A DNA stretch of 64,000 nucleotides, from contig NZ_KZ614144.1 in assembly GCF_002884445.1 (NCBI RefSeq), positions 4,384,094 through 4,448,093 of the forward strand. Direction: 5' to 3'. The notes beneath the pieces are model-generated. The model did no database searches and was not told where the DNA came from. It was given only the letters and a program-made list of their open reading frames with translations. The translations under genes were made by a program, and so were the position numbers. Below, piece after piece: positions 25,485 to 34,497 of the stretch. The stretch is from Paenibacillus castaneae. GTDB taxonomy: Bacteria > Bacillota > Bacilli > Paenibacillales > Paenibacillaceae. Each line of letters begins with the position of its first letter. Within the stretch, counting starts at the first letter, position 1.

Positions 25485-26483
25485 TTATTCATCTTTCTCC
25501 ATGCCCATCGGCATCATCATCCCATTTTCCATCCCCATCATCGTTACGCTGCTCGATTCCTCTTCTTCGTCTGCCAAATATACCTCCGTTCCGAATGCAG
25601 GCTCTGCATAAGGATGGTCGGTATTTCCACGGGCGAGAATTTGACGGTAATTCCCTGATTGGCCTTCGAATCCGTCATGGTCCCATGGCACCCAAGAACG
25701 AGCATTGCAATAATGGCAAACGTACGAGCGGCGGTACCGGTCTTGGGTACGGTTCGGATAGGACCGATGAAGCAAATGAGAATGAAAAAACAAAACATCC
25801 CCCGGGCTTAGCGGAACGGGTATGGCTGGAGGATAGTTTGCGACAACCTTAGAAAGCGTGTTCACATTATCGTCCAAATGGCTTACATTCTGCACGCCAT
25901 TCAAGTCCTCGAATGCATCCACTGCATGTACATTTCCTCCTCCGACACCATCAGGAGGATATATGGGTTCGTGGTTCGAACCAGGTACAACCCATAAGCA
26001 GCCATTTTCTTCATCTGCATCTTCTAAGGCAATCCACGCTCCGATTAGCGTATCCGGATGCGTTTTAATATAACATGCATCCTGATGCCAGCCTTGGCCG
26101 CCTTTTCCAGGAGGATTTAAAAAAAGCATGGACTGAAGAGCGTATACATCCGGCCCAACCAAAGCCTCCGTAACATCGACAATTCGAGGGTTTAGGATGC
26201 CCCTCTCCGCTGCTGCGTTTAAACGAGACATCATATGGATGCGTGTCGCCTTTGCAAATTCCTCTTTGAGAGGATCCTTATTATCACTATCTGCCTGCTT
26301 ATCAAGCTGAAGGCTATTAAGCCTTGACTGCTCTGCTAATTCATAGAGCTCGGCGATGTCTTCTTTTGACAATAGGTTTCGGACAATTAAGTAGCCTTCT
26401 CTGTGATAGTGGGAATATTCCTTCACGCTTACTAAATAGCGGTTGTCCCTTGCACGTGATTTAGGCACATAAAACTTCCCCAT
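25485..26483 (-). CDS. Phytanoyl-CoA dioxygenase-family protein with Met-rich tail
   Basis: 332 residues. Non-heme Fe(II)/2-oxoglutarate oxygenase fold: HQD in GQGWHQDACYIKTHP supplies the first His and Asp of the facial triad, HSHLLHRSYPN the second His, and RRSYVCHYCN the likely 2-oxoglutarate-binding Arg. GAWIALEDADEENGCLWVVPGSNH is typical of the family. The last 24 residues (SSSVTMMGMENGMMMPMGMEKDE) contain nine methionines and are not part of the fold. Members hydroxylate diverse small molecules; the neighbours (AraC regulator, sugar isomerase-like protein) point to a sugar-like or polyol substrate. AAGGAG precedes the ATG. Confidence 0.88.
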   Translation of the reverse strand: MGKFYVPKSRARDNRYLVSVKEYSHYHREGYLIVRNLLSKEDIAELYELAEQSRLNSLQLDKQADSDNKDPLKEEFAKATRIHMMSRLNAAAERGILNPRIVDVTEALVGPDVYALQSMLFLNPPGKGGQGWHQDACYIKTHPDTLIGAWIALEDADEENGCLWVVPGSNHEPIYPPDGVGGGNVHAVDAFEDLNGVQNVSHLDDNVNTLSKVVANYPPAIPVPLSPGDVLFFHSHLLHRSYPNRTQDRYRRSYVCHYCNARSWVPWDHDGFEGQSGNYRQILARGNTDHPYAEPAFGTEVYLADEEEESSSVTMMGMENGMMMPMGMEKDE

Positions 26484-26577
26484 CTATCCGATCACTCCTT
26501 AGAATGAAATGCTTACCCGCTAATTGTAGCGTGTTGCAGCAGCACCCTCCATAGTCTAAAACCGGGAAATGATGTGT

Positions 26578-27489
26578 TTATTTGACCAAGGAATTCACCA
26601 AAATATTTCGATTCAAAGGATAAGGTGTGTACGGGTCCAATACGGATACCGTGTGGCGGAATAATGGATCCTGACATCTTTTTATGTAATCCGATGCTGT
26701 TATTCCGCGAACTTTTTTATACATTTTAGAGAAATGGTGTTCATCCCTAAAGCCAACCGAATAGGCGATTTGCTTCACCGTGCTGAAGCCCCCCATCATC
26801 AATAGCTCGGCACGCCGAAACCGTAACTCAAGCAGCATCCGTTTTGGGGACATGCCTGTGGCAGCAACAAACATTCGTGTGAAATATTCATGAGACCAGC
26901 CCGATATAGAAGCGATTTCTTCAATTTTTACGGGATCGGTCAAATGCTCTTCCATATACGTAATCGCGTGTTGAATAGGGACAGGCAATGAGATGGTCTC
27001 CCCTTCCGCGACTTGTGCGGAAAAGGACGACAGCTCTTCTAAAGATGCGGAAACCAAAACGGCAAGCCTTCTTGGCCAATGCGCTGGCTGGTGATTCGCA
27101 ATCCAAAGCATTTTCTCCATTAAGCTGGTTACGAGCATATGGCGCCTTGCTAGGAACATATGACCTTCTTGGAGCAATGCCTCGAATCGCTCGTCCGCTT
27201 CGCGTAGAGAGGCATAATCAAAATGCACGAACAAATGTCGTACGTTTTTTTCCGGCGCGAACCGGTAGGTATGCCAGTCACCTGGGCGCGTGAATATGAA
27301 GCAAGGCTCATTAAGAACAAATAGGCGCTCACCTATCTCATATTCCGTTTGGGTGCCATCGGGAAAGTAGACTAATTCGAAATCGTCAATTTGCCGGGGC
27401 CCAAGCACAAACCCAGCTTGAATGACGAAGTCTCCTACATTATTTATTGAGGGCCAGTGGCTAGGCTCCTGTTCGCTCATGTTCTTCAT
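26578..27489 (-). CDS. AraC-family regulator
   Basis: 303 residues. N-terminal cupin-like sensing domain (about 20-130, with YEIGERLFVLNEPCFIFTRPGDWHTYRF) and C-terminal pair of AraC helix-turn-helix motifs (about 185-285: IEEIASISGWSHEYFTRMFVAATGMSPKRMLLELR and VKQIAYSVGFRDEHHFSKMYKKVRGITASDY). It precedes the dioxygenase and isomerase-like genes by about 95 bp on the same strand, so it probably activates them in response to a carbohydrate. GGAGAGG precedes the ATG. Confidence 0.92.
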   Translation of the reverse strand: MKNMSEQEPSHWPSINNVGDFVIQAGFVLGPRQIDDFELVYFPDGTQTEYEIGERLFVLNEPCFIFTRPGDWHTYRFAPEKNVRHLFVHFDYASLREADERFEALLQEGHMFLARRHMLVTSLMEKMLWIANHQPAHWPRRLAVLVSASLEELSSFSAQVAEGETISLPVPIQHAITYMEEHLTDPVKIEEIASISGWSHEYFTRMFVAATGMSPKRMLLELRFRRAELLMMGGFSTVKQIAYSVGFRDEHHFSKMYKKVRGITASDYIKRCQDPLFRHTVSVLDPYTPYPLNRNILVNSLVK

Positions 27490-27550
27490 CTGCCTCTCCG
27501 CTGAATTTATACTGACCGTTGTATTTATTTTACAGCCGGCCGCAGTCAGA

Positions 27551-27584
27551 AGAAAAGCCCTTCAGGTAACTGAAGAGCTTTTCT
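27551..27584. terminator. Terminator of the HlyD-adaptor operon
   Basis: Stem AGAAAAGC.CTTCAG / CTGAAG.GCTTTTCT with a GTAA loop and A/T-rich flanks on both sides. It lies about 80 bp past the stop of the adaptor gene, ahead of the AraC gene; it could work in both directions. Confidence 0.7.
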
Positions 27585-27664
27585 TCGTTTTATAAGTATA
27601 AGACCAATAGATTCGTTGCGCTTAAGTACCTCTCAGTTTAGTAGACATTTTGTTTACTTGGTCA

Positions 27665-28789
27665 TCAAAAATGTATTCGTACCTTGCTTCCATCCTGCAA
27701 TGGTTGGCTGCTCTCGATAATGATCTTATCCGATTCAAATAGCTGATCCGTTACAGCTGATTGATGATCATTGGAGTCCATTACAGAAATAAATACTTTA
27801 CGGGCATAAAAAGTATTGCCTAGTGGACCTTTCTTCTCTTCCACTCTATAAATATATGATCCGCTGCCGTCTTCATGAATCGCTTTATTAGGCAGCAGCA
27901 TCTTTTTCTCGGCCACCTTGTTTGTCAAATCAATGACCACGTTGTCCCCACTACTCACCTCAGCATCATTGACTGTAACTAGAAGACGTTTCATCGGAAT
28001 GCTAGAGGCGACTGCTTCCTCACCCCCTGCGACACTATTCTCCATTTCTACAATGACACCATCAACTTGCTTGCCCGGGATACTCGGTACATACACGTTT
28101 AGCCTCTCTCCAGCCCTAAGATTAGCGGCCACTTTAGCAGGCGCTGTGAATTCAAACTCCAGCTCCTTGCTTCCATTTGCAAGCATCACATCAATTCCGT
28201 CAGTTGTTAAGCTTAGACCCTCCACCGCATTTACTTTTGTCACAATTCCGTTGAACGGAGCAATCAATTTGCGATTGTTAGCCAGATCATCCTGCAACCG
28301 TTCGATGTTCCTCTTCATCATATTCATATCGATCTCACCTTTTTGTAAATCTCGCTTGACGCTTCGATTACTATTTTCATCCCCGTTTCTTATCGCCTCA
28401 ACAAGAAGGTCCTGTAACTCTTCCATTTCCAGCTTCAGCTTCTGCAGACCCGCTTGCTCCTCCACTATTTGTTGTTCAGCAGACTTACTATTATAGACGA
28501 TTAAAGTATCTCCTTTCTTCACAAGGTCACCCTCCTTTACTGCCACCTTCGTTACTTTCCATCCCATAGGGTTCGTCAAAGGAAGCTCTTCTCTATATTT
28601 CAGCACACCATTGCCTTGATACTTATGGACCAACTCTCCCTTACGTGATTCTACTATTGCTACTGTTGGTAATGTTAGAGACAGCAGCGTGTTGCTAAAT
28701 AGCGTAAACAGCAGCAGCAGTCCTATAAAACATCCAAACAGAATACGAAGCATTCTTTTACCATTCCTCTTTCTTTCTTCGTTTTGCAA
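27665..28789 (-). CDS. HlyD/RND-type membrane fusion (adaptor) protein
   Basis: About 374 residues. One N-terminal membrane helix (about 15-35), then a lipoyl-like half (GWKVTKVAVKEGDLVKKGDTLIVYNS), a helical hairpin or coiled coil (about 100-175, rich in E, K, L), the second lipoyl half (APFNGIVTKVNAVEGLSL) and beta-barrel domains (LRAGERLNVYVPSIPGK; VVIDLTNKV; LLPNKAIHEDGSGSYIYRVE). Such adaptors normally serve MacB-like or other exporters, yet here the gene is last in a sugar-importer operon, 17 bp after a permease. The frame opens with GTG at 28798 inside the AAGGAGG motif; TTG at 28789 has the right spacing and is chosen. Confidence 0.85.
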   Translation of the reverse strand: MQNEERKRNGKRMLRILFGCFIGLLLLFTLFSNTLLSLTLPTVAIVESRKGELVHKYQGNGVLKYREELPLTNPMGWKVTKVAVKEGDLVKKGDTLIVYNSKSAEQQIVEEQAGLQKLKLEMEELQDLLVEAIRNGDENSNRSVKRDLQKGEIDMNMMKRNIERLQDDLANNRKLIAPFNGIVTKVNAVEGLSLTTDGIDVMLANGSKELEFEFTAPAKVAANLRAGERLNVYVPSIPGKQVDGVIVEMENSVAGGEEAVASSIPMKRLLVTVNDAEVSSGDNVVIDLTNKVAEKKMLLPNKAIHEDGSGSYIYRVEEKKGPLGNTFYARKVFISVMDSNDHQSAVTDQLFESDKIIIESSQPLQDGSKVRIHF

Positions 28790-28806
28790 CGCTTCCACCT
28801 CCTTTC

Positions 28807-29676
28807 CTACCCTTTAATACCTGATAGCTGTATACCTTCAACAAAATAAGATTCTGCATACAAATACAACAGCACCATCGGGGCCATATACAAGGCAGAC
28901 GCAGCAAATGCAACACCCCGAGCTCCTTCGTTAATTCGAGACAAATAGAGTGATAACGGCTGTTTGAAAGTATCCTGCAAAAAAATGAGCGGTTGCTCAA
29001 CCATATTCCAATTGTCAACAAACAACAGAACAACTAGAGCAGCAATACCGGGGCCAATTAGTGGAACGATAATGCTATAAAAAATACGGAAATGACCAGC
29101 ACCATCGATTTTGGCAGCCTCAATATATGAACTTGGAATATGAAACATAAACTGCCGCAGCATAAAAACACCAAATGCACTGAATATACCGGGTAAAATA
29201 AGTGCAGAGGATGTATTCATGAGCCCGAGTTTCTCTACAATGATATAATTAGGAACTAAGGTGACTTGAAATGGCATTAACATCGTCATTATATAAATTA
29301 GAAATAATCCATCCCGTCCCTTGAACCTAAGTTTGGCAAAAGCGTATGCAGCAAGGGAAGCTACCAACACTTGCCCTGCGATAATTGGTACAACTATAAA
29401 TATCGAGTTCCAATACTTATGAAGAAACACAGGTGTTTGAATCAGCACCTCTGAATATTGCTTAAATGACAGCCAATCGGGAATAAGCTTAACGTTAATA
29501 AAACCATCGGCCCCCCCTGCCTCGACATCAATCATCTTGCCAATCAACTGGTAGTTATATGCTATTTCACCTTCTGACATGAAAGAGTTTGAGACCGTAA
29601 ATAGAATAGGAAATAACATCAGCAGGGCTATTATCCCCATCAGAACAGTTAATGAAATTTTTCCGACTATCCTCAA
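28807..29676 (-). CDS. CUT1 sugar ABC permease, MalG-like
   Basis: About 290 residues, six membrane segments, EAA loop EAAKIDGAGHFRIFYSIIVPL. A periplasmic insert after the first segment (SEGEIAYNYQLIGKMIDVEAGGADGFINVKLIPDWLSF) is of the longer MalG type. GTG at 29685 is only about a base from AGGGGG; TTG at 29676 lies 8 nt away and is the better start. It pairs with the MalF-like gene at 29696-30586 and shares its operon with an SBP and an HlyD-like adaptor. Confidence 0.9.
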   Translation of the reverse strand: MRIVGKISLTVLMGIIALLMLFPILFTVSNSFMSEGEIAYNYQLIGKMIDVEAGGADGFINVKLIPDWLSFKQYSEVLIQTPVFLHKYWNSIFIVVPIIAGQVLVASLAAYAFAKLRFKGRDGLFLIYIMTMLMPFQVTLVPNYIIVEKLGLMNTSSALILPGIFSAFGVFMLRQFMFHIPSSYIEAAKIDGAGHFRIFYSIIVPLIGPGIAALVVLLFVDNWNMVEQPLIFLQDTFKQPLSLYLSRINEGARGVAFAASALYMAPMVLLYLYAESYFVEGIQLSGIKG

Positions 29677-29695
29677 TTTGCACACCCCCTAGAAG

Positions 29696-30586
29696 CTAAT
29701 CAATAAATTGCCTGAAACGGCGCTCAACATATAACATGGCAGACACGAGCAAGAGAATGCCTGCGACCATTAATGTTGCAGCAGCTGTAAGCTTTTGTAT
29801 ATCGAGTGACATGAACATGTTGTTCATATAATGTTGGAGCATATAGATGCGGTCATACGGATAATCACCTGCAATCAGGTACGTTTCCCGAAATACTTTA
29901 AAGGAATTAAGAATCGACATGAGAGTAACAAAAAACGTCGTAGGCGTTAAATAGACCATCGTAATATGAAGCAGTTTGGGAAACCTCCCAGCGCCTTCAA
30001 TATCTGCGGTTTCATAGTAATCGCTCGGAATACTTTGCAGTCCGGCCAGAAATAAAATGATGTTGTAGCCAATATTTTTCCACACATAAACAAATATAAG
30101 CACACCCATAGACCAATCAGATTTCATCCAGTCTATCCGATCAATCGACATGTCCTGCAACCATTTATTTAACGTTCCATTCCAGTCGAATAAAATTTGC
30201 CAGATCATAACGATAGATGCGATGGGCACAACAAGCGGCATAACAAATGCAGTCTGCAATCCTTTTCGGAAAAAGATCTTTTGATTCAAAATAAGGGCTA
30301 ACAACAAGGACAACGCAATAATGAGCGGTACGCTTACACCAGTAAACAACAACGTATTGTTTATTGCTTTGCGGAATGAGCTGCTCTCCAACAATTCCTT
30401 ATAATTATCTACACCAACAAAAGAGCCATCCACAACATTGTCTTGCAAGGAATAAAAAAAACCCATTACAAAGGGTATGAAATAAAATAATGCAAAACCA
30501 ACCAGGCTTGGAGCCAAGAAAAGAAGAGCGATCGCACTATCTCTTCTAATTACCTTTACTCCCTTCTTCCATATGCGAGTAGCCAC
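29696..30586 (-). CDS. CUT1 sugar ABC permease, MalF-like
   Basis: About 296 residues, six membrane segments (first: AIALLFLAPSLVGFALFYFIPFVMGFFYSLQDN), EAA loop ETADIEGAGRFPKLLHITMVYLTP with the second Ala replaced by Thr. A longer frame reaches 30673, but it would run through an intrinsic terminator (30617-30650) and overlap the SBP stop; GTG at 30586 follows GGTGGGTGG at normal spacing, so that start is chosen. This leaves an 80-bp gap containing the terminator between SBP and permease, which should make SBP transcripts more abundant than permease transcripts. Confidence 0.9.
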   Translation of the reverse strand: MATRIWKKGVKVIRRDSAIALLFLAPSLVGFALFYFIPFVMGFFYSLQDNVVDGSFVGVDNYKELLESSSFRKAINNTLLFTGVSVPLIIALSLLLALILNQKIFFRKGLQTAFVMPLVVPIASIVMIWQILFDWNGTLNKWLQDMSIDRIDWMKSDWSMGVLIFVYVWKNIGYNIILFLAGLQSIPSDYYETADIEGAGRFPKLLHITMVYLTPTTFFVTLMSILNSFKVFRETYLIAGDYPYDRIYMLQHYMNNMFMSLDIQKLTAAATLMVAGILLLVSAMLYVERRFRQFID

Positions 30587-30616
30587 TTTCGTCCACCCAC
30601 CTTTCCGTTTTCTAGT

Positions 30617-30650
30617 AAAAAAACAAACCTTGAACTCCCGCTCAAGGTTT
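30617..30650 (-). terminator. Intercistronic terminator between SBP and permease genes
   Basis: Perfect 9-bp stem AAACCTTGA/TCAAGGTTT (30625-30633 and 30642-30650), 8-nt loop, then G and seven U on the minus strand. It begins 16 nt after the SBP stop. Confidence 0.85.
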
Positions 30651-30665
30651 ATTACAAACCATTTC

Positions 30666-32069
30666 TTATTCATTCAAATAAAGGGATATTCTATTTTGCA
30701 TCAGTTTCGCTACCGCTACTGCAGATTTCTGTCCGCTAAAATAAGCTTTAGACTCTTCAACGATTATCTCTTGCACTTGGTCACGATTAAACGCAACAGG
30801 ATACTGCGCTTGCTCTAAAAATATATCCAGACCTTCGATATCCTGTGCTGTTATCGTAAAGACTATACCGCCTAGAAATCCTTCCGGATGATCCTCAACT
30901 TTGCCCTTCTTCAGTAGTTCCTCCACTTGTTGTTTATATACCTCTTTATTTAAAGGGAATCCAGTGCCCCTTGATCCTTGCATCTCCTCGGACAAGATGA
31001 ATTTAACAAAATCCCATGCTTCTTCTTTCACTGAAGACTTTTCGTTAATACCCATCGTTTTATAGCTTCTAAAGTATCCACCCTTCCCTTGCCCTTCGCC
31101 CTTTGGACTCGAATATAGCTTTGATTTGTATTCATAGCTTTCATAGCCTTTAGCAAAGTTTTCACTTAGTTTTAATGCGAGGAAATAGTCCGAGGGCGAA
31201 TTAATTTGCTCTTCCCTAAAGATTGAATGCACATTCTCAGTGGTAGCGATCCCCTTATCATACAAGCCTTTTACTTGCTTCAGTAATTGGATAAAAGAAT
31301 CCGAATCAAACTTCGCTTTTCCATTAGGCTCATCCACAAATGAAGTGTACTGGTCCATTACGATTCCATTCAATAACTCTTCTGGATAAGCAGCTAACGA
31401 ATACGAATAGTTTGGGTCGCCATAAGCCTTGAGACCTTCTGCAGCTTCAAAAAATTGATTCCAGCTCCAATTGTGATCCTCAAAAGCCACTCCGCTTTTT
31501 TCGATGACTGTTTCATTCCCAATAAAACCATACATAAAGAAGTTTAAAGGCATACCGTACAAACTGCCGTTCACTTTCGAGCCGTCCAACACGTTTGTAA
31601 AATAGTCCTCTCTTTTAAATGCAGGATCGTTATCCATCATTTTGCTCATGTCTGCCAACAAGTTTTTATTTACATATTTCCCTATTGGCAATACGTCCAT
31701 TTGGATGAGATCCGGCCCATTTCCTGATAACATTGCTGTATTTATTTTCTTAATATACTCTTCCATTTTTCCCATGAATGTCGCATCATCCGAATCGATA
31801 AAGCTGTACTCAATCGTAATATTAGGATGTTTAGCTTCATATTTCTTTTTTGCTTCCACGAAAAACCCATCTTCAAAAAAAGTTGAAAACACAATTGTTT
31901 TGGGTGAATTATCATCTTTTTTTGCTGGTGGCTTCTCCTTAGCTGCCTCTTCTCGGGAACTCCCCTCGTCTATTGATTTGTTTGTCTCTCCAGTATTGGC
32001 AGGCTTGCTACAAGCAGTAATTGAAAACAGTAATACAACTATGATCATCATTGATATCGTTTTTTTCAT
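30666..32069 (-). CDS. Lipoprotein ABC solute-binding protein (family 1)
   Basis: About 467 residues. Signal peptide with lipobox ITAC and a Lys/Ser/Glu-rich tether; SBP fold thereafter (TIVFSTFFEDGFFVEAKKKYEAKHPNITIEYSF, GNGPDLIQMDVLPIGKYVNKNLLADMSKMMDND, YGMPLNFFMYGFIGNETVIEKSG, EEAWDFVKFILSEEMQG). The ATG at 32069 has GGAAGG about 10 nt upstream and is preferred over 32078. It is preceded by a two-component system and lipoprotein operon ended by a terminator, and followed by a permease pair. Substrate unknown; no glycoside hydrolase is linked. Confidence 0.93.
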   Translation of the reverse strand: MKKTISMMIIVVLLFSITACSKPANTGETNKSIDEGSSREEAAKEKPPAKKDDNSPKTIVFSTFFEDGFFVEAKKKYEAKHPNITIEYSFIDSDDATFMGKMEEYIKKINTAMLSGNGPDLIQMDVLPIGKYVNKNLLADMSKMMDNDPAFKREDYFTNVLDGSKVNGSLYGMPLNFFMYGFIGNETVIEKSGVAFEDHNWSWNQFFEAAEGLKAYGDPNYSYSLAAYPEELLNGIVMDQYTSFVDEPNGKAKFDSDSFIQLLKQVKGLYDKGIATTENVHSIFREEQINSPSDYFLALKLSENFAKGYESYEYKSKLYSSPKGEGQGKGGYFRSYKTMGINEKSSVKEEAWDFVKFILSEEMQGSRGTGFPLNKEVYKQQVEELLKKGKVEDHPEGFLGGIVFTITAQDIEGLDIFLEQAQYPVAFNRDQVQEIIVEESKAYFSGQKSAVAVAKLMQNRISLYLNE

Positions 32070-32218
32070 CGGAAACATTCCCTTCCCTATTTAAGTTGCT
32101 TCGGCCTTTCATCAGTGTACTGCCCAAATATATGATAAGTACGATGGACTTGTATTGAACTTGTAAAGTTTTCAAAACTACTCAGTAGGTCAATTTGCTA
32201 TTCAGACGTGCACAACAC

Positions 32219-32249
32219 AAAAAAAGCCAGCTGCGGCTGCAACTGACTT
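32219..32249 (-). terminator. Terminator of the two-component operon
   Basis: Stem AGTCAGTTGC/GCAGCTGGCT (G-U pairs allowed) with a GC-rich tip, followed on the minus strand by TTTTTTGTG. It lies 24 nt past the lipoprotein stop. Confidence 0.8.
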
Positions 32250-32272
32250 CAATACTCTTTGTGGTAATCCAT

Positions 32273-33058
32273 TTATGAAAAGAAACTAAGCATAACCATT
32301 AAATCCCTATTAAAACCAACAACCGTATTCGTATTTATATCTACAAATACACTATATAAAGACGACTCATCGTGTTCATCTTTAATAAATAATTCAACAA
32401 CAGTTCCTTCCCATCGCATTGATTTTTCGCCTAATGCCAAATTAACCGAGGTTGACCCATCCTTTTCCTTAATAAATCGTGTAGCAATTTCAATCACTTT
32501 ATCCAGCCTATTAGAATCGCTATTGTCTATCTCTATTATAGGGTTGATCACCCGACTTTTCGGCGATACTATTACTTTGGGAGCGATTTGCTCCTTAACC
32601 TGCAATACTTTACCGTCTCTAGCGTTAAGTACAAGATCATACTGAATAGTTGAATCGGTTTTATCACCCAAATCCACATAGAACAAACCACTCGGTACTT
32701 CCTTTAGATTCGTCTCTGTGTCAAAAAGAATGGACTTACTTCCTTCTGGTCGCGGAGCAGCATCCTCTAAGTTTTCCAATAAATGGCGTAAATTTTCTTG
32801 ATCTACGACCCTTATATCTATCTGAACATCGTCTTCCTTAAGTTTTTTGTCAAAATATTTATTCACTGCATTAATACTTAACGTATTCACCGTTTCTAGT
32901 GAAAGTAGGTCTCCGTAACTCGCTTCACCCTTTGTTTGTTCTTCATTTAGCTTTTTAACCATAACTTTATTTTTTTCGATCGTGTCAAAATATCCGCTGC
33001 ACCCTGACAGCAGAACAATAATTGTCGCACATAAGATAGCTCTATTAAGCCTTTTCAT
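32273..33058 (-). CDS. Lipoprotein linked to a sensor kinase (function unknown)
   Basis: 261 residues. Signal peptide with lipobox LSGC (Cys20). The rest is soluble, alpha/beta, and may hold two PepSY-like or GerMN-like halves (about 85-165 around YVDLGDKTDSTIQYDLVLNARDGKVLQVK, and about 185-255 around MRWEGTVVELFIKDEHDESSLYSVFVDINTNTVVGFNR), the latter with a typical PepSY end. It overlaps the kinase gene by 4 bp (ATGA), so it is translationally coupled and may act as an accessory sensor for that kinase. I do not recognise a defined family with confidence. Confidence 0.75.
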   Translation of the reverse strand: MKRLNRAILCATIIVLLSGCSGYFDTIEKNKVMVKKLNEEQTKGEASYGDLLSLETVNTLSINAVNKYFDKKLKEDDVQIDIRVVDQENLRHLLENLEDAAPRPEGSKSILFDTETNLKEVPSGLFYVDLGDKTDSTIQYDLVLNARDGKVLQVKEQIAPKVIVSPKSRVINPIIEIDNSDSNRLDKVIEIATRFIKEKDGSTSVNLALGEKSMRWEGTVVELFIKDEHDESSLYSVFVDINTNTVVGFNRDLMVMLSFFS

Positions 33059-34494
33059 AAGCCCGTCCCACCTTTCTGAGCAAATGGGTCAAATATAACT
33101 TTAATAGTTGTACCTAGCTTCTCTTCACTATTCACTTCTATAACGGCATGATGAACGGCCGCTACACTTTGACAAATCGAAAGTCCTAAACCTGCCCCAT
33201 TATTGCTTTTTGTTCTCGCTTTGTCTGCCATATAAAATGGTTCAAAAATTTTGCTCTGATGTTCTTTTGCAATGCCAATACCTTCATCAACTACTTCAAG
33301 AACATATCGATTATTGTTCCAATACGTACGAATAGTAATATGCTGCCGCTCACTAGAGGCTTTAAGTGCATTATCCACTAGATTAAAAATCAACGTTATC
33401 ATCAAGTCTTTCTCTAGCAACAACTTCCCTGCTTCACAGTCCGTTACAATCATGACTCCTTTTTCCTTCGTTTTCATTCGAAGTGAAGGCTCCAACTCTG
33501 CTATGATTGCACTCAGATCATATTCAATCAGTTGGAAATGATCGCCTTGCAGCACAATCATATCCATCAATTTCAAGGAAAGAGACTCTAATCGTTTACC
33601 TTCAGAATAAATAACATCCAAAGCGTCTACAAACAACTCTTCGTTATATTTAGTCGTCCGCAAAAAATTAGCATAACCGATAATGGATGTTAAAGGTGTT
33701 TTCAATTCATGGGTGAAATTGTTAATAAACCGCTGTTTCCCTTCATTAATCCGTTCTAGTTCATTAATTTTATCCTCTACAACCGAAGCCATTTCGTTAA
33801 AATTATTAGCTAGAACACCGATTTCATCCTTTGACTTTATTCTGACACGCTCTGAAAATTTGCCTCTCGTTATACGCTGAGCTATTTCATTCAAACGATC
33901 TATTGGCCTTGTAAGACCTTTGCTTACAAAATACATAACAATTAAATAGATTATCAGTACAACCACATCTACATTCACAAAAAAACGATATTGATCGATA
34001 CGATCCTTGTAAAGTGCTGATATATCTTTTATATAGGAGAACACATATTTTTTTTGGTTAATGTCTACAATGTTCGTTGTAAATACGAGTGTTCGCTCGT
34101 CAATGTCCCGCACAATATAATTAATCTCATTCTTCTCTAGCCCTTTCAATTCCTCGCGATGCACAGGAATTTCAGTATCAATATTAGTGAATATTGTCTG
34201 TTTACTGTCGCTCTGAATATCCAAATAAACGAGCTGATCTTTATTTTTGCCAACAAACTCATTCGCAATATTGATAAGAACCGTTTTTTCATAATCGATA
34301 GAATCATAAATACGCAAAATAGGAACAATCGCGTCAACACTAGAGTGGATGCTCATATTCTGACTGAGCGCATTGTTCATTTCTTGGCTTACTATTTTAT
34401 TGTGACTTCTCTCAATAACCATAATGGATGCTGCATTAAAAATAACAAAAAAGACGAGGATCGAGATCAAATAAATTTTCTGCCAAAACTTCAT
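33055..34494 (-). CDS. Membrane sensor histidine kinase
   Basis: 479 residues. Two membrane helices (about 5-27 and 172-195) enclose an extracellular sensing domain of about 145 residues. A HAMP linker follows (LTRPIDRLNEIAQRITRGKF), then HisKA with H262 in NNFTHELKTPLTSI, and the HATPase with N-box NLVDNALKAS, G1 VVDEGIGIAKEH, F-box FEPFYM and G2 NGAGLGLSICQSV. It would phosphorylate the response regulator encoded directly upstream (3 bp gap). The lipoprotein downstream overlaps it. Likely senses an envelope or nutrient signal that controls the neighbouring SBP/permease genes; the target is inference from position. Confidence 0.93.
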   Translation of the reverse strand: MKFWQKIYLISILVFFVIFNAASIMVIERSHNKIVSQEMNNALSQNMSIHSSVDAIVPILRIYDSIDYEKTVLINIANEFVGKNKDQLVYLDIQSDSKQTIFTNIDTEIPVHREELKGLEKNEINYIVRDIDERTLVFTTNIVDINQKKYVFSYIKDISALYKDRIDQYRFFVNVDVVVLIIYLIVMYFVSKGLTRPIDRLNEIAQRITRGKFSERVRIKSKDEIGVLANNFNEMASVVEDKINELERINEGKQRFINNFTHELKTPLTSIIGYANFLRTTKYNEELFVDALDVIYSEGKRLESLSLKLMDMIVLQGDHFQLIEYDLSAIIAELEPSLRMKTKEKGVMIVTDCEAGKLLLEKDLMITLIFNLVDNALKASSERQHITIRTYWNNNRYVLEVVDEGIGIAKEHQSKIFEPFYMADKARTKSNNGAGLGLSICQSVAAVHHAVIEVNSEEKLGTTIKVIFDPFAQKGGTGL

Positions 34495-34497
34495 ACG

